A DNA stretch of 64,000 nt, from positions 1-64,000 of the forward strand of contig DDXA01000004.1 in the NCBI GenBank assembly GCA_002347725.1, given 5' to 3'. Each line of letters opens with the position of its first letter. The first letter of the stretch is position 1. Made by a program: the position numbers and the translations under genes. Source of the DNA: Actinobacteria bacterium UBA2272 (GTDB lineage: Bacteria > Actinomycetota > Coriobacteriia > Anaerosomatales > Anaerosomataceae). This document shows positions 46,420-54,703 of the stretch, one piece after another. A model generated the notes under the pieces. It had not been told where the DNA came from and ran no database searches. It saw only the letters and a list, made by a program, of their open reading frames with translations.

Positions 46420-47673
46420 TCACCCGACCTCAAGCGCCTGCTCGGGCGCGTGGCTCGCGAGCACGACCTGGTCGGACTCGGCGCTGTCCTCCTCGGGCAC
46501 CCTGAGCGGCAGGACCTTGGCCGAGAGCGTCATGATGAGCAGACCGACCGCGAGCAGGCCGAGTGCGATGAGGACCTCCACCAGACTCGGCAGGTACGGC
46601 GCGCTGTACTGGCCGAGCGGATCGACCGCGAAACCCATGGCCATGAGCGAGTAGCGCTTGAGGAAGATCGCCACGACGTACATCAACGATGCGGTGATCT
46701 GGACTGCGGGCAGGTGTCGTGTCGATCGTCCCGCAAGCAGCGCGAAAGCGCCGAGGCCGAGGACGAGCACGGGGAGGAAGGCGATCGCATACTCCCCGGT
46801 GAAGAACTCGGCCAGGCGCAGCGCGTGTCCCGGCTTGGCCGATGTCGGCCAGAACACGGTCAGGATCTCCACCGCGAGCAGGAACAGGTCGATGATGATC
46901 ACGGTGGCGAGCAGCGTCGACAGACTGCGGAACATGCTCGGCTTGAACTTCATCGCGCCGATGCGCTGCATGACATATGCGCATATGAGCAGGAGCGCGA
47001 CGCCCGAGGCGGTGGCAGAGGTCAGGAAGATCGGCACCATCACCGCGGAGTTCCACAGCTCGCGCGACTTGTTGAGCGAGAGCACGAACGCCGTCGTGGT
47101 GTGGAGGTAGACGGCGAACGGCAGCGCGATGAGCGTCATCCGATGCGCCAGCTTGTGCCCGCCTTTGCCGGTGATGAGTATCCACAGATCGACGAAGCAG
47201 ATGATCATGTAGATGTTGGCCGCGCTACCGGTGTAGATGAACGGGGAGTTGAAGTTGGGCGTGAGCAGCATCCACACCGCACGCCACGGGCGCTCCATGT
47301 CCGTGATGATGCCGAGCAGCGCCATCATGACGAGCACGCCGGCCTGCAGTACCGCAAGGCGCGACAATGGCGCGAACTGCTTGGCGTTGAACAGGTGGAC
47401 GCTCGCGTAGACCACGAGCCCGCCCGCCGAGAGGCCGACGTAGTACATGTAGTTGGTGAACCACAGGCCCCACGGGTAGCTGTCGCGCATCGCCATGACC
47501 GAGCCGCCGTGGGTGAGCAGCGTGCCCCACGCCATGACGCCGAGCCCGATGACGGTCACGAGCAGCGAGACGAACGCCCAGTAACGCGGGCCGGCGGTCC
47601 TGAGCGCACCGAAGTCGAGGTCGACACCGATGACGCGCTTCACGCCGGGACGCGATATCGCCTTCTCAGCCAT
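46420..47673 (-). CDS. NrfD/PsrC-family integral membrane subunit
   Basis: 417 aa with about ten hydrophobic helices. Typical features of the NrfD superfamily are seen: an N-terminal helix followed by YPWGLWFTNYMYYVGLSAGG, the conserved acidic ITDMERPWR region, and SPFIYTGSAANIY. These subunits bind menaquinone or quinol and pass electrons to or from a partner Fe-S protein; some relatives may move protons. It starts six bases after the Fe-S gene, a common pairing (PsrB-PsrC, QrcC-QrcD). Direction of electron flow cannot be read from sequence. Confidence 0.92.
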   Translation of the reverse strand: MAEKAISRPGVKRVIGVDLDFGALRTAGPRYWAFVSLLVTVIGLGVMAWGTLLTHGGSVMAMRDSYPWGLWFTNYMYYVGLSAGGLVVYASVHLFNAKQFAPLSRLAVLQAGVLVMMALLGIITDMERPWRAVWMLLTPNFNSPFIYTGSAANIYMIICFVDLWILITGKGGHKLAHRMTLIALPFAVYLHTTTAFVLSLNKSRELWNSAVMVPIFLTSATASGVALLLICAYVMQRIGAMKFKPSMFRSLSTLLATVIIIDLFLLAVEILTVFWPTSAKPGHALRLAEFFTGEYAIAFLPVLVLGLGAFALLAGRSTRHLPAVQITASLMYVVAIFLKRYSLMAMGFAVDPLGQYSAPYLPSLVEVLIALGLLAVGLLIMTLSAKVLPLRVPEEDSAESDQVVLASHAPEQALEVG

Positions 47674-47679
47674 GTCGCA

Positions 47680-48576
47680 TCACCCCACGTACCAGATCAT
47701 CGGTTCGGTCCCGTACTCTTCCTTGAGACGCCAGACACGGCGTGTCTTGAGCAGGATCGAGACCTCACTGTCCGGGTCGTTGAGATCGCCGAACTTCCTT
47801 GCGCCCACCGGGCATGCCTCGGTGCACGCGGTCGTTCCGCCCTCACGCGTCCTGTGGATGCAGAACGTGCACTTCTCGATCACGCCCGCCTTCTCGTGCA
47901 GCGGCACGTCGGGGTTGATCTCGGCCTCGGCGACCTCCGGCTCTACCCAGTTGAAGTGCCGGGCGCCGTACGGACACGTGACGATGCAGTTGCGACACGC
48001 GATGCACTTCTCGTAGTCGATGACGACGATTCCGTCAGGATCGCGCCACGTCGCCGTCACCGGACAGCCGTACACGCACGGGGGCTTCGCACACTGCATG
48101 CACTGGACCGGCATGTACCACTTGTCCGGATCGCCGCCCTGCTCGTAGGCGAGGCTCGCGTGCTCGACATCGACCTTGCCCTTGTCCATCTCGAGCACCT
48201 GGATGTAGGTGAAGCCCGAGTTGCGGCCGATGTTGTTCTCCTTCACGCATGCATAGACGCAGCGGCGGCAGCCGATACACGCTTTGACGTCGATGACCAT
48301 CGCCCACTTCTCGTCGCCCGGCGGCTCGGCGTAGTGGACTGTCTTACCGGGGTAGTTGACCGCCCCGTCCTCTTCGAGGACACCGGACAGGGATTCGTTT
48401 CCCGGGACACCGCCCTCGGTGGCTTGCGCCGAGGACACGAGCGCAGGCACCGCACCGGCGAGAACGAGTCCGGCGGTGGCGCCCACGCCGCCGAGGAAGG
48501 TCCTCCTGGACAGGGTGCACCCCTCGGGCAGGTCCAGAGGCGCCTGTCCCGCGGATCGCGTGCTGTCTTCGCTCAT
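47680..48576 (-). CDS. Tat-exported ferredoxin-type Fe-S subunit (four 4Fe-4S clusters)
   Basis: 298 aa. The twin-arginine signal SRRTFLGGVGATAGLVLAG at about residues 23-42 directs a folded protein across the membrane. Four cysteine groups follow: CIGCRRCVYAC, CMQCAKPPCVYGCP, CIACRNCIVTCPYG and CTFCIHRTREGG...CTEACPVGA, the layout of HybA/PsrB/NrfC-type electron-transfer subunits. It would link the NrfD quinone site to the cytochromes on the outside. The start overlaps the tetraheme gene stop (ATGA). Confidence 0.93.
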   Translation of the reverse strand: MSEDSTRSAGQAPLDLPEGCTLSRRTFLGGVGATAGLVLAGAVPALVSSAQATEGGVPGNESLSGVLEEDGAVNYPGKTVHYAEPPGDEKWAMVIDVKACIGCRRCVYACVKENNIGRNSGFTYIQVLEMDKGKVDVEHASLAYEQGGDPDKWYMPVQCMQCAKPPCVYGCPVTATWRDPDGIVVIDYEKCIACRNCIVTCPYGARHFNWVEPEVAEAEINPDVPLHEKAGVIEKCTFCIHRTREGGTTACTEACPVGARKFGDLNDPDSEVSILLKTRRVWRLKEEYGTEPMIWYVG

Positions 48577-49289
48577 CGCTTGAACCTTCCCAGGATCAGG
48601 TAACCGAGCATACCGGCGGACACGACCGCGCCGAGCGCCGTCACTATCGCGAGCCACGCCGGAGTGAGAACGGCCGGCGGTGTTGGCGGTCCGGCCAGCG
48701 GCTTGAACGGCAGCCACTCCCCGACCGCGCGAACCTCCATCCCCGTCCCCTGGAACGGAGGCAGGGCACCTACGTAGATCCACGACGGAGTGTGCGGGTC
48801 GTGACAGCCGGCGGCGGTACACTTCGGCTCGTTCTTGCCGTGGACTCCCACCTGCCATTCGCGATACTTCTCGAAATGGCACCGCTGGCAGACGCGTGAC
48901 ACGTCACCGGTGACGTCGACGAACGTGCCGTCGGCGAGGAGCAGCATGCCGGGGTTTCGCGATGGATCGTCGTGACACGCGAGGCACGCGGTGTCGCCCT
49001 CGCCCAGGATGTCGTGAACCTCGAGTTCGACGACGTGCTGCGTCATGCCGATCGGCAGGGCGCGCAACGGCTGACCGTCGGCGCCGAGCGTGACCGGATG
49101 GCATTGGCTGCACGGGTGGAAGGCGAGCTCCCCGGTGGCCGACTGTCCCGCCAGCGCGCCGGGGGCGAAGAGCAGAGCCAGCGCGACCGCGGTGAGCACG
49201 AGCACCGCAGCCCTCGCACGTACCGTGCGACACGCCGACTTCCGGGAGTGAGACGGTCCGTGCTCGAGCGTCGCTTCTATGGTGCTCAC
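48573..49289 (-). CDS. Tetraheme c-type cytochrome with C-terminal membrane anchor
   Basis: 238 aa, first gene of the operon. An N-terminal signal segment (VRARAAVLVLTAVALALL) with an AGALAG-like cleavage region, three CXXCH motifs (CSQCH, CLACH, CQRCH) and one CX4CH (CTAAGCH, followed by DPH), then a proline-rich linker and a C-terminal membrane anchor (about 208-232). The domain resembles the small tetraheme subunits that partner NrfD/Fe-S modules. The GTG start follows GAGGGTGG. Confidence 0.85.
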   Translation of the reverse strand: MSTIEATLEHGPSHSRKSACRTVRARAAVLVLTAVALALLFAPGALAGQSATGELAFHPCSQCHPVTLGADGQPLRALPIGMTQHVVELEVHDILGEGDTACLACHDDPSRNPGMLLLADGTFVDVTGDVSRVCQRCHFEKYREWQVGVHGKNEPKCTAAGCHDPHTPSWIYVGALPPFQGTGMEVRAVGEWLPFKPLAGPPTPPAVLTPAWLAIVTALGAVVSAGMLGYLILGRFKR

Positions 49290-49372
49290 ACCACCCTCGT
49301 CGCCGTGGCCGCTGTCAGTGGCACTGACACTAGCAGTACCCCAGAAACCGACGATTCACGCAGCGTTGGCGT

Positions 49373-49392
49373 CTTGTTAGGGTTATGTTTGC
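49373..49392. promoter_or_regulatory. Candidate operator for the adjacent OmpR-type regulator
   Basis: Read on the minus strand this site has one full half-site, CCTAACAAG (complement of 49373-49381), and a weaker second copy at an 11-base period (GCAAACATA, complement of 49384-49392). The same nonamer forms a perfect pair at 51926-51945. An 11-bp direct repeat is the usual binding geometry of OmpR/PhoB/PhoP proteins. It lies 84-104 bases upstream of the tetraheme cytochrome start, in the same orientation relative to that gene as the other site has to its gene, and also upstream of the regulator itself. Confidence 0.5.
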
Positions 49393-49457
49393 GGCCTTTC
49401 GGGGACGGTAACCTATGCTTGACGAGACCGTGTCGCGCCTGCGAGGAGTACGCGCCC

Positions 49458-50132
49458 GTGAAGAAGATCCTGGTGGTCGACGACGAGGAGTCCATCCTCA
49501 AGATCGTGGAGTATGCGCTGTCCGAGGCGGGCTACGAGGTCCACGTCGCCCGTGACGGCAGTGGCGCCGAGTTCATCTTCGAGCAGATACAGCCGGATCT
49601 CGTCATCCTTGACGTCATGCTGCCCGGCAAATCGGGACTCGATATCGCCAGGGACCTGCGCGCGATCTCGGGCGTCCCTATCGTCATGCTCTCGGCCCGC
49701 GGCGACGAGGTGGACCGCATCCTCGGACTCGAGTTCGGCGCCGACGACTACGTCACCAAGCCGTTCTCGCCCCGCGAACTCGTCAGCCGCGTCAAGGCGA
49801 TACTGCGTCGGGTGGAAGGCGCACCGGCCGAGCGGATCGCGGTCGGCGACCTTGAGATCGACACGCAATCACGCCAGGTGAGGATCGGCGGCGAGCCGGT
49901 GCACCTCACCACCTCGGAGTACGGGATCCTGCTACACCTCGCGCGGCACCCGGGCAAGGCGTTCTCCCGGCCAGCGATCCTCTCGGCGCTGTGGGACGAG
50001 AACCCTGTCGGCGACGAGCGGGCGGTGGACGTCCACGTCCACAACATCCGCGAGAAGATCGAGGCCGACCACAAGAATCCCACGTACCTGCTGACCGTTC
50101 GCGGGTTCGGCTACCGGCTGAGGGAACCGTAG
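49458..50132 (+). CDS. OmpR/PhoP-family response regulator
   Basis: 224 aa. The receiver domain has the acidic pair at residues 8-9, phospho-acceptor Asp52 in VILDVMLPGKSG, and the KPF switch lysine. The C-terminal winged helix (GEPVHLTTSEYGILLHLARH, then DVHVHNIREKIE and TVRGFGYRL) binds DNA as a dimer on direct repeats. The kinase gene follows after three bases, so they form one two-component pair. The GTG start has GAGGAG about 11 bases upstream. It is divergent from the cytochrome operon. Confidence 0.94.
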   Translation: MKKILVVDDEESILKIVEYALSEAGYEVHVARDGSGAEFIFEQIQPDLVILDVMLPGKSGLDIARDLRAISGVPIVMLSARGDEVDRILGLEFGADDYVTKPFSPRELVSRVKAILRRVEGAPAERIAVGDLEIDTQSRQVRIGGEPVHLTTSEYGILLHLARHPGKAFSRPAILSALWDENPVGDERAVDVHVHNIREKIEADHKNPTYLLTVRGFGYRLREP

Positions 50133-50135
50133 GCC

Positions 50136-51896
50136 GTGGCTGGCCGCCGCCGGGGCTCGATCCGTCTGTGGCAGACCGAGCTGTTCATCGTCGTCATCGT
50201 GGTCGCGATCCTGATCCTGTCGGGGTCGCTCTCGGCCGGGCTGAAGGCCACGCTGACGCGCATGACGGAGTCGAGCGAGCTGCGCAACGCCTCGGCACTT
50301 GCGCAGCGTCTCGAAGCGAGTCTCCCCCTCGGCGTCGGTGGCGCTGCGCAGGTGCGGACCGTGCTCGGCGAATACCGCGACATCTACGGTGGCGGCATCT
50401 GGGTGCACAACGCCGAGGGCGAACTGGTGGCATCGGCCTACGACACCGCGCCGACCGCCGCGGTCCTGGAGTCCGCGCTGTTGTGGGGCCTCGATCAGAA
50501 CACGCCGCACGTGACGAGCGACCTGCGCACCAACGGATGGATCGTCGCGTCGCATCCCATCGCGGGAACCGGCGGTGGACCTACCGGCGTCGTCGTCACG
50601 GCAAGCAGCGCGGATCAGCCCGCCGCGATCCTCCGCTCGGTGCGCGACCGGCTGTGGGTGACATTCTGGGTCTCGCTCGCCATCGCCGGCCTGCTCGGCT
50701 TCACGTTCTCGGAGATCATGAGCAGGCGCATCCGCGCGATGTCGGAGGCCGCTGCAGCGATGGCGGCAGGCGACTTCGAGCAGCGTCTCAAGGCAGGCTT
50801 CGTTCCCGATGAGATCCAGGACCTCGCCGAGTCGTACAACCAGATGGCATACAACCTCGGCGCGGCCTTCAGCGCGATCCAGGAGAGCCGACAGCAGATC
50901 GCCGCAGTGGTCGAATCCATGGCCGAAGGCGTTCTCGCCCTCGACGCGACAGGCGTCGTCCGGGTGATCAATCCCGAGGCAGCGCGTCTGCTGCGTATCG
51001 GCGCGGAGAAGGCGCGCGGCGTGCCGGTCGAGGAGATCACAGCGGAAGGCGGCGTGACCGGAGCGGTGCGCAGCGCACTTCAGGGGGAGAGCACTGTCGA
51101 GACGGTCTCGCTCGGCGACCGGATGGTCCGCCTTCACTGCACGCCGCTGCTCGGCACCAACGACGCTGTGGAGGGCGCCGTGCTGCTACTTGCCGATGTA
51201 ACCGATCAGCACCGGATGGAGGAGGCGCAGGCGCGGTTCGTCGCCGACGCGAGCCACGAGATGCGGACGCCGATCGCCGCGATCAAGGGCATGCTCGAAC
51301 TGCTCGACGACGGCGCCAAGGACGTGCCTGACGTGTGCGACGACTTCATCCACACGATGCAGCTCGAGGCCGACCGTCTCGGACGCCTCGTCGCCGACCT
51401 CCTGACGCTCGCGCGCCTCGATGCGGGAAGTCTTGAACTCAAGCGCGCGCCGGTCTACGTGACCGATCTTCTCGGCGACGTCGCTGGGGTGATGCGTACG
51501 CTCGCCGAGCAGGCAGGCGTGAAGATCGCGGTGGATGCACCCGACGACGACGTGACGGTGCTCGCGGACCGCGACAGGATCGTGCAGGTGCTCCTGAGCT
51601 TCACCGACAACGCGCTCAAACACTCGGCCGACGGCATGACGGTGCATCTCGTCGCGCGGGCGGCTCAGGTCCGCGTGCGGCTTAGCGTCACCGACGAGGG
51701 GCCGGGGATCGAGCCCGAGCAGGTCGAGCGCGTCTTCGAGCGCTTCTACCGTGCGGATTCGGCGCGTGGAGGAACCGGCACCGGCCTCGGCCTCGCCATC
51801 GCCAGGGAGATCGTCGAGGCCCACGGCGCGACCATCGAGGTCGAAACCGCGCCCCGGTCCGGAACGACCTTCAGCTTCAGCCTGCCGGTGGCCTGA
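50136..51896 (+). CDS. Sensor histidine kinase with HAMP and PAS domains (PhoR/WalK-like)
   Basis: 586 aa. TM1 (about 15-37), an extracytoplasmic sensor of about 130 residues, TM2 (about 175-200), HAMP, PAS (VVESMAEGVLALDATGVV), HisKA with VADASHEMRTPIAAIKG, and HATPase with FTDNALKHS, DEGPGI and GTGLGLAIA. The architecture equals that of PhoR/WalK kinases. The signal is unknown; the neighbouring electron-transfer genes and the regulator-type repeats suggest a redox, energy or phosphate input, which is inference. The GTG start follows GAGGGA. Confidence 0.92.
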   Translation: MAGRRRGSIRLWQTELFIVVIVVAILILSGSLSAGLKATLTRMTESSELRNASALAQRLEASLPLGVGGAAQVRTVLGEYRDIYGGGIWVHNAEGELVASAYDTAPTAAVLESALLWGLDQNTPHVTSDLRTNGWIVASHPIAGTGGGPTGVVVTASSADQPAAILRSVRDRLWVTFWVSLAIAGLLGFTFSEIMSRRIRAMSEAAAAMAAGDFEQRLKAGFVPDEIQDLAESYNQMAYNLGAAFSAIQESRQQIAAVVESMAEGVLALDATGVVRVINPEAARLLRIGAEKARGVPVEEITAEGGVTGAVRSALQGESTVETVSLGDRMVRLHCTPLLGTNDAVEGAVLLLADVTDQHRMEEAQARFVADASHEMRTPIAAIKGMLELLDDGAKDVPDVCDDFIHTMQLEADRLGRLVADLLTLARLDAGSLELKRAPVYVTDLLGDVAGVMRTLAEQAGVKIAVDAPDDDVTVLADRDRIVQVLLSFTDNALKHSADGMTVHLVARAAQVRVRLSVTDEGPGIEPEQVERVFERFYRADSARGGTGTGLGLAIAREIVEAHGATIEVETAPRSGTTFSFSLPVA

Positions 51897-51925
51897 ACAT
51901 ACGAGCCGGATACCCCTTCGGCGAG

Positions 51926-51945
51926 CCTAACAAGACCCTAACAAG
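51926..51945 (+). promoter_or_regulatory. Direct-repeat operator, two perfect CCTAACAAG half-sites
   Basis: CCTAACAAG occurs at 51926-51934 and again at 51937-51945, an exact 11-bp period (one helical turn). This resembles PhoP-box geometry in Gram-positive bacteria, where TTAACA-like hexamers recur every 11 bp. It lies right after the kinase gene and about 104 bases ahead of the small membrane-protein gene, which it probably controls. No clear -10 is visible between. Confidence 0.65.
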
Positions 51946-52048
51946 CCCGAAACCGCCTCCGAACCTGCTGCGCCCGGATCGGGGCCACAATCCCTGTAGG
52001 AGATGCGGAGGCCACGACCCCCGCTCGGCTACCGGGAGGTAGAAGATC

Positions 52049-52621
52049 ATGGAACTCGCGTTTGCAGCTTTCCTCACGATCGTTACGGCGGTTAGTGCCG
52101 CCGCGCTGGTCATCGGCGTACCGTTCGCTTTCGGCCTGATGGCCTACGACATCGTCCAGTCGCGTAAGGCCCGCGTCTTCGAGGTCGAGTCGGCGCCCGC
52201 GCACATCGCCATCGAACGTGGCGTCGCGCGTGCGTTCGTGATCCTCGGCGCGGCGTTCTGGTCCGTCGCGACCTTCGTCGAACTGTACTCTGCCGGCGGG
52301 TCGGGTGCCGGAGAGGCCGCGCTTACCGCCCTCATCCCGCTCGGCGCGTCACTCGTGACCCTCGTCGTCGGCTGGTACTGGGAGCGTCTGACCGCAGCGG
52401 CGCTCATGCTCGGCGCGATAGGCGTGGTTGCGTACGGCGTGGTCTACGGCTTCGGTGGGCAGACCTGGATGATCCTCACGGCCATGCTCATCGGTCCGAT
52501 GGTCACCGCCTCGGTCCTGTTCTGGCTCGCACGCCGCGAGCAGGAGGCCTACGAACGCGCAACGGCGCTCAGCCCGCAGTTGGCCTTCGCGTTCGCAGCC
52601 CGGAGCACGCTCGAGGGGTAG
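52049..52621 (+). CDS. Hypothetical five-TM membrane protein
   Basis: 190 aa, family not recognised. An N-terminal helix (ELAFAAFLTIVTAVSAAALV) is followed by a short basic loop (VQSRKARVFEV) and about four more hydrophobic segments; the end is hydrophilic and predicted cytoplasmic. GGGAGGT nine to ten bases upstream supports the ATG. It is preceded by the perfect direct-repeat operator and followed by a strong terminator, so it is probably its own transcription unit and a target of the upstream two-component system. Confidence 0.7.
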   Translation: MELAFAAFLTIVTAVSAAALVIGVPFAFGLMAYDIVQSRKARVFEVESAPAHIAIERGVARAFVILGAAFWSVATFVELYSAGGSGAGEAALTALIPLGASLVTLVVGWYWERLTAAALMLGAIGVVAYGVVYGFGGQTWMILTAMLIGPMVTASVLFWLARREQEAYERATALSPQLAFAFAARSTLEG

Positions 52622-52644
52622 ACCTCTCATCGATCGGTTCTCAC

Positions 52645-52672
52645 AGGCCCGTCTCCCTCCGGAGGCGGGCCT
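52645..52672 (+). terminator. Intrinsic terminator after the five-TM protein gene
   Basis: Twelve-base-pair stem (one G-U pair) between 52645-52656 and 52661-52672 with a CTCC loop, followed by TCGTTATG. It starts 24 bases after the stop codon. The remaining bases to the prfC stop show nothing else. Confidence 0.8.
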
Positions 52673-52736
52673 TCGTTATGCGCCGCACACGTCCGCAGCA
52701 TCGGGGTGGCGCGCCAGGGTCGCCGGGAATCGTCCG

Positions 52737-54329
52737 TCACGACACCTGCGCGACCAGTGAGTCCAGCCTCACCTCAGGCCGCTCGCCGCTCACCCAGCTC
52801 AGACGGTGGTCGTCCACGAACAGCGCGAGCAACTCGCCGTCGCGCACACGGGTCAGGACCTCGACGCCGCGCATCTGAGCGAGTACCTGCTCACCATCAC
52901 GGTCGGTGAGACGTGCGATCGTGTACGGCAGCATCTCCAGCACTCCCGGCGCATTGAACTCGTGCTGCAACCGATGAAGCGCCACCTCGAACTGCATCGG
53001 ACCGACCGCTCCGAGAACCGGCGCCTGGCCTCCCCGGCGGTCGGACACAAGCACTTGCACGACACCCTCGGCCTCCAGCTGTTCGATCCCCCGCCGGAAC
53101 TGCTTCGACCGGCTCGGATCGGTCGTCCGCACGGTGGCGAAGTACTCCGGCGCGAAGACCGGCATCGGCGGGAAGTGGAATCGCAGCCCTTCTGTGAGCG
53201 TGTCTCCGGGGTGCAGCGCCCCGGCGTTGACGAGGCCGACGACGTCACCCGGATATGCCACCTCGACCGACGTGCGCTCACGGCCGAACATAGAGTGGGC
53301 GTACTTCGTGGCGAACGGCCGCCCGGTGGTGACGTGCGTGAGCATCATGCCGCGCTCGAACACTCCCGAGCAGACGCGGACGAACGCGATCCGGTCACGA
53401 TGGGCCGGGTCCATGTTCGCCTGGATCTTGAACACGAGCCCGGAGAATGCGCCGTCCAAAGGCACCGCTTCGCCGTCTCTCGTCACCCTCTCCGTGGCAG
53501 GAGGCGCGAGGTCGACCACCGCATCGAGCAGGAGCCGGACCCCGATGTTGGAGACGGCCGCGCCGAAGAAGACAGGCGTCGAGATACCGGCGAGGAAGGT
53601 AGCCTCGTCGTGATCGCTCCCGATATGGCTGAGCAGTTCGACTTCCTCGATCGCGTGCGCGAGTCCGGGCATCTCCGAGGCGAGGGGCCCGGTGATCGGG
53701 GCGTGCTGCTCGCCGGCCGCGGTCGCTCCTCCCGCGGTGCGTGAGAAGCGGATCACCCGGCCCGCGTCGCGTCGGTCGATCAGTCCCTCGAAATGACCGG
53801 CGATGCCGACCGGCCAGGTCACGGGCGTGGGTGTGATGCCGAGCCTGTGCTGGATCTCATCGAGCAGGTCGAGCGCCTCACGACCGGGCCTATCCCACTT
53901 GTTGATGAACGTGATGACGGGCAGACCGCGGTGCCGACACACGTCGTAGAGCTTCAACGTCTGCGGTTCCAAGCCCTTGGCGGCATCGAGCAGCATGATG
54001 GCACAGTCAACGGCGGACAGGACCCGGTAGGTGTCCTCGGAGAAGTCGGCATGCCCGGGGGTGTCGAGCAGGTTGAGCACGACGTCGCGGTACTCGAACT
54101 GAAGCGCCGCCGAGGTGACCGAGATGCCTCGCTGACGCTCCATGGCCATCCAGTCGCTCGTGACCCCCTGGCGCCCGGCCTTGCCATGAACGGCGCCGGC
54201 CTCCCCTATCACGTGCGCGTGAAGCGCGAGCGCCTCCGTAAGCGTCGACTTGCCGGCATCCGGGTGGCTGATGACCGCGAACGTCCTGCGACGCGCGGCC
54301 TCTCTCTGTGCTGAAGGGCTAGCCGACAT
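52737..54329 (-). CDS. prfC: Peptide chain release factor 3
   Basis: 530 aa translational GTPase that recycles RF1/RF2. The G1 loop ISHPDAGKSTLTEAL, switch region ERQRGISVTSAALQFEY, G3 LLDTPGHADFSEDTYR and G4 INKWDRPG are all RF3-type; domain II/III blocks FGRERTSVEVAYPGDVVGL and GPMQFEVALHRL are also present. The chosen ATG aligns with known RF3 N-termini although the ribosome binding site is weak; an in-frame GTG at 54356 behind GAGAGG is an alternative. Confidence 0.95.
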   Translation of the reverse strand: MSASPSAQREAARRRTFAVISHPDAGKSTLTEALALHAHVIGEAGAVHGKAGRQGVTSDWMAMERQRGISVTSAALQFEYRDVVLNLLDTPGHADFSEDTYRVLSAVDCAIMLLDAAKGLEPQTLKLYDVCRHRGLPVITFINKWDRPGREALDLLDEIQHRLGITPTPVTWPVGIAGHFEGLIDRRDAGRVIRFSRTAGGATAAGEQHAPITGPLASEMPGLAHAIEEVELLSHIGSDHDEATFLAGISTPVFFGAAVSNIGVRLLLDAVVDLAPPATERVTRDGEAVPLDGAFSGLVFKIQANMDPAHRDRIAFVRVCSGVFERGMMLTHVTTGRPFATKYAHSMFGRERTSVEVAYPGDVVGLVNAGALHPGDTLTEGLRFHFPPMPVFAPEYFATVRTTDPSRSKQFRRGIEQLEAEGVVQVLVSDRRGGQAPVLGAVGPMQFEVALHRLQHEFNAPGVLEMLPYTIARLTDRDGEQVLAQMRGVEVLTRVRDGELLALFVDDHRLSWVSGERPEVRLDSLVAQVS

Positions 54330-54452
54330 CGGACACAGACCGGGAGTGACGATCACGCATGATGGACCTCTCTGCTTCGTCAGCGCGCGACACCTATCTC
54401 GATAGCGCACCGCGGACGGCACGGCATCGAGGGCCGGGACAGGATCGAGCCC

Positions 54453-54481
54453 ACTCTAAGCTGAGTACGGAGTCGTGGCAA
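54453..54481 (-). promoter_or_regulatory. prfC promoter
   Basis: Minus-strand -35 TTGCCA (complement of 54476-54481), 17-base spacer, -10 TAGAGT (complement of 54453-54458). It would give a leader of about 120 bases, in which nothing structured was recognised. Confidence 0.65.
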
Positions 54482-54512
54482 CACGACACGACGAGACCGC
54501 TGTCAGGCGCAC

Positions 54513-54542
54513 AAAAGCCGGCCCTCAGTGCGGCCGGCTTTT
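54513..54542. terminator. Bidirectional-type terminator downstream of tRNA-Lys
   Basis: Perfect inverted repeat AAAAGCCGGCC / GGCCGGCTTTT with an 8-base loop. The A and T runs make it work on either strand; on the minus strand it ends the tRNA-Lys transcript just before the prfC promoter. Confidence 0.9.
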
Positions 54543-54554
54543 GGGATAGCGCGA

Positions 54555-54630
54555 TGGTGGGCCGTATAGGGATCGAACCTATGACCTTGGGATTAAGAGT
54601 CCCCTGCTCTACCAGCTGAGCTAACGGCCC
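54555..54630 (-). tRNA. tRNA-Lys (CUU anticodon)
   Basis: Cloverleaf on the minus strand: acceptor GGGCCGT/ACGGCCC, D-loop AGCTGGT, anticodon loop CTCTTAA giving CUU, T-loop GGTTCGATCCC, and an encoded ACCA end. The top pair of the anticodon stem is a G-A mismatch. Confidence 0.95.
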
Positions 54631-54703
54631 GAACGCTCGGATATTGTAACCGCTGCGCCCGGGATTGCAAATCGCGCCGAAGGGGCCGCCTGCGGACCTG
54701 CGC

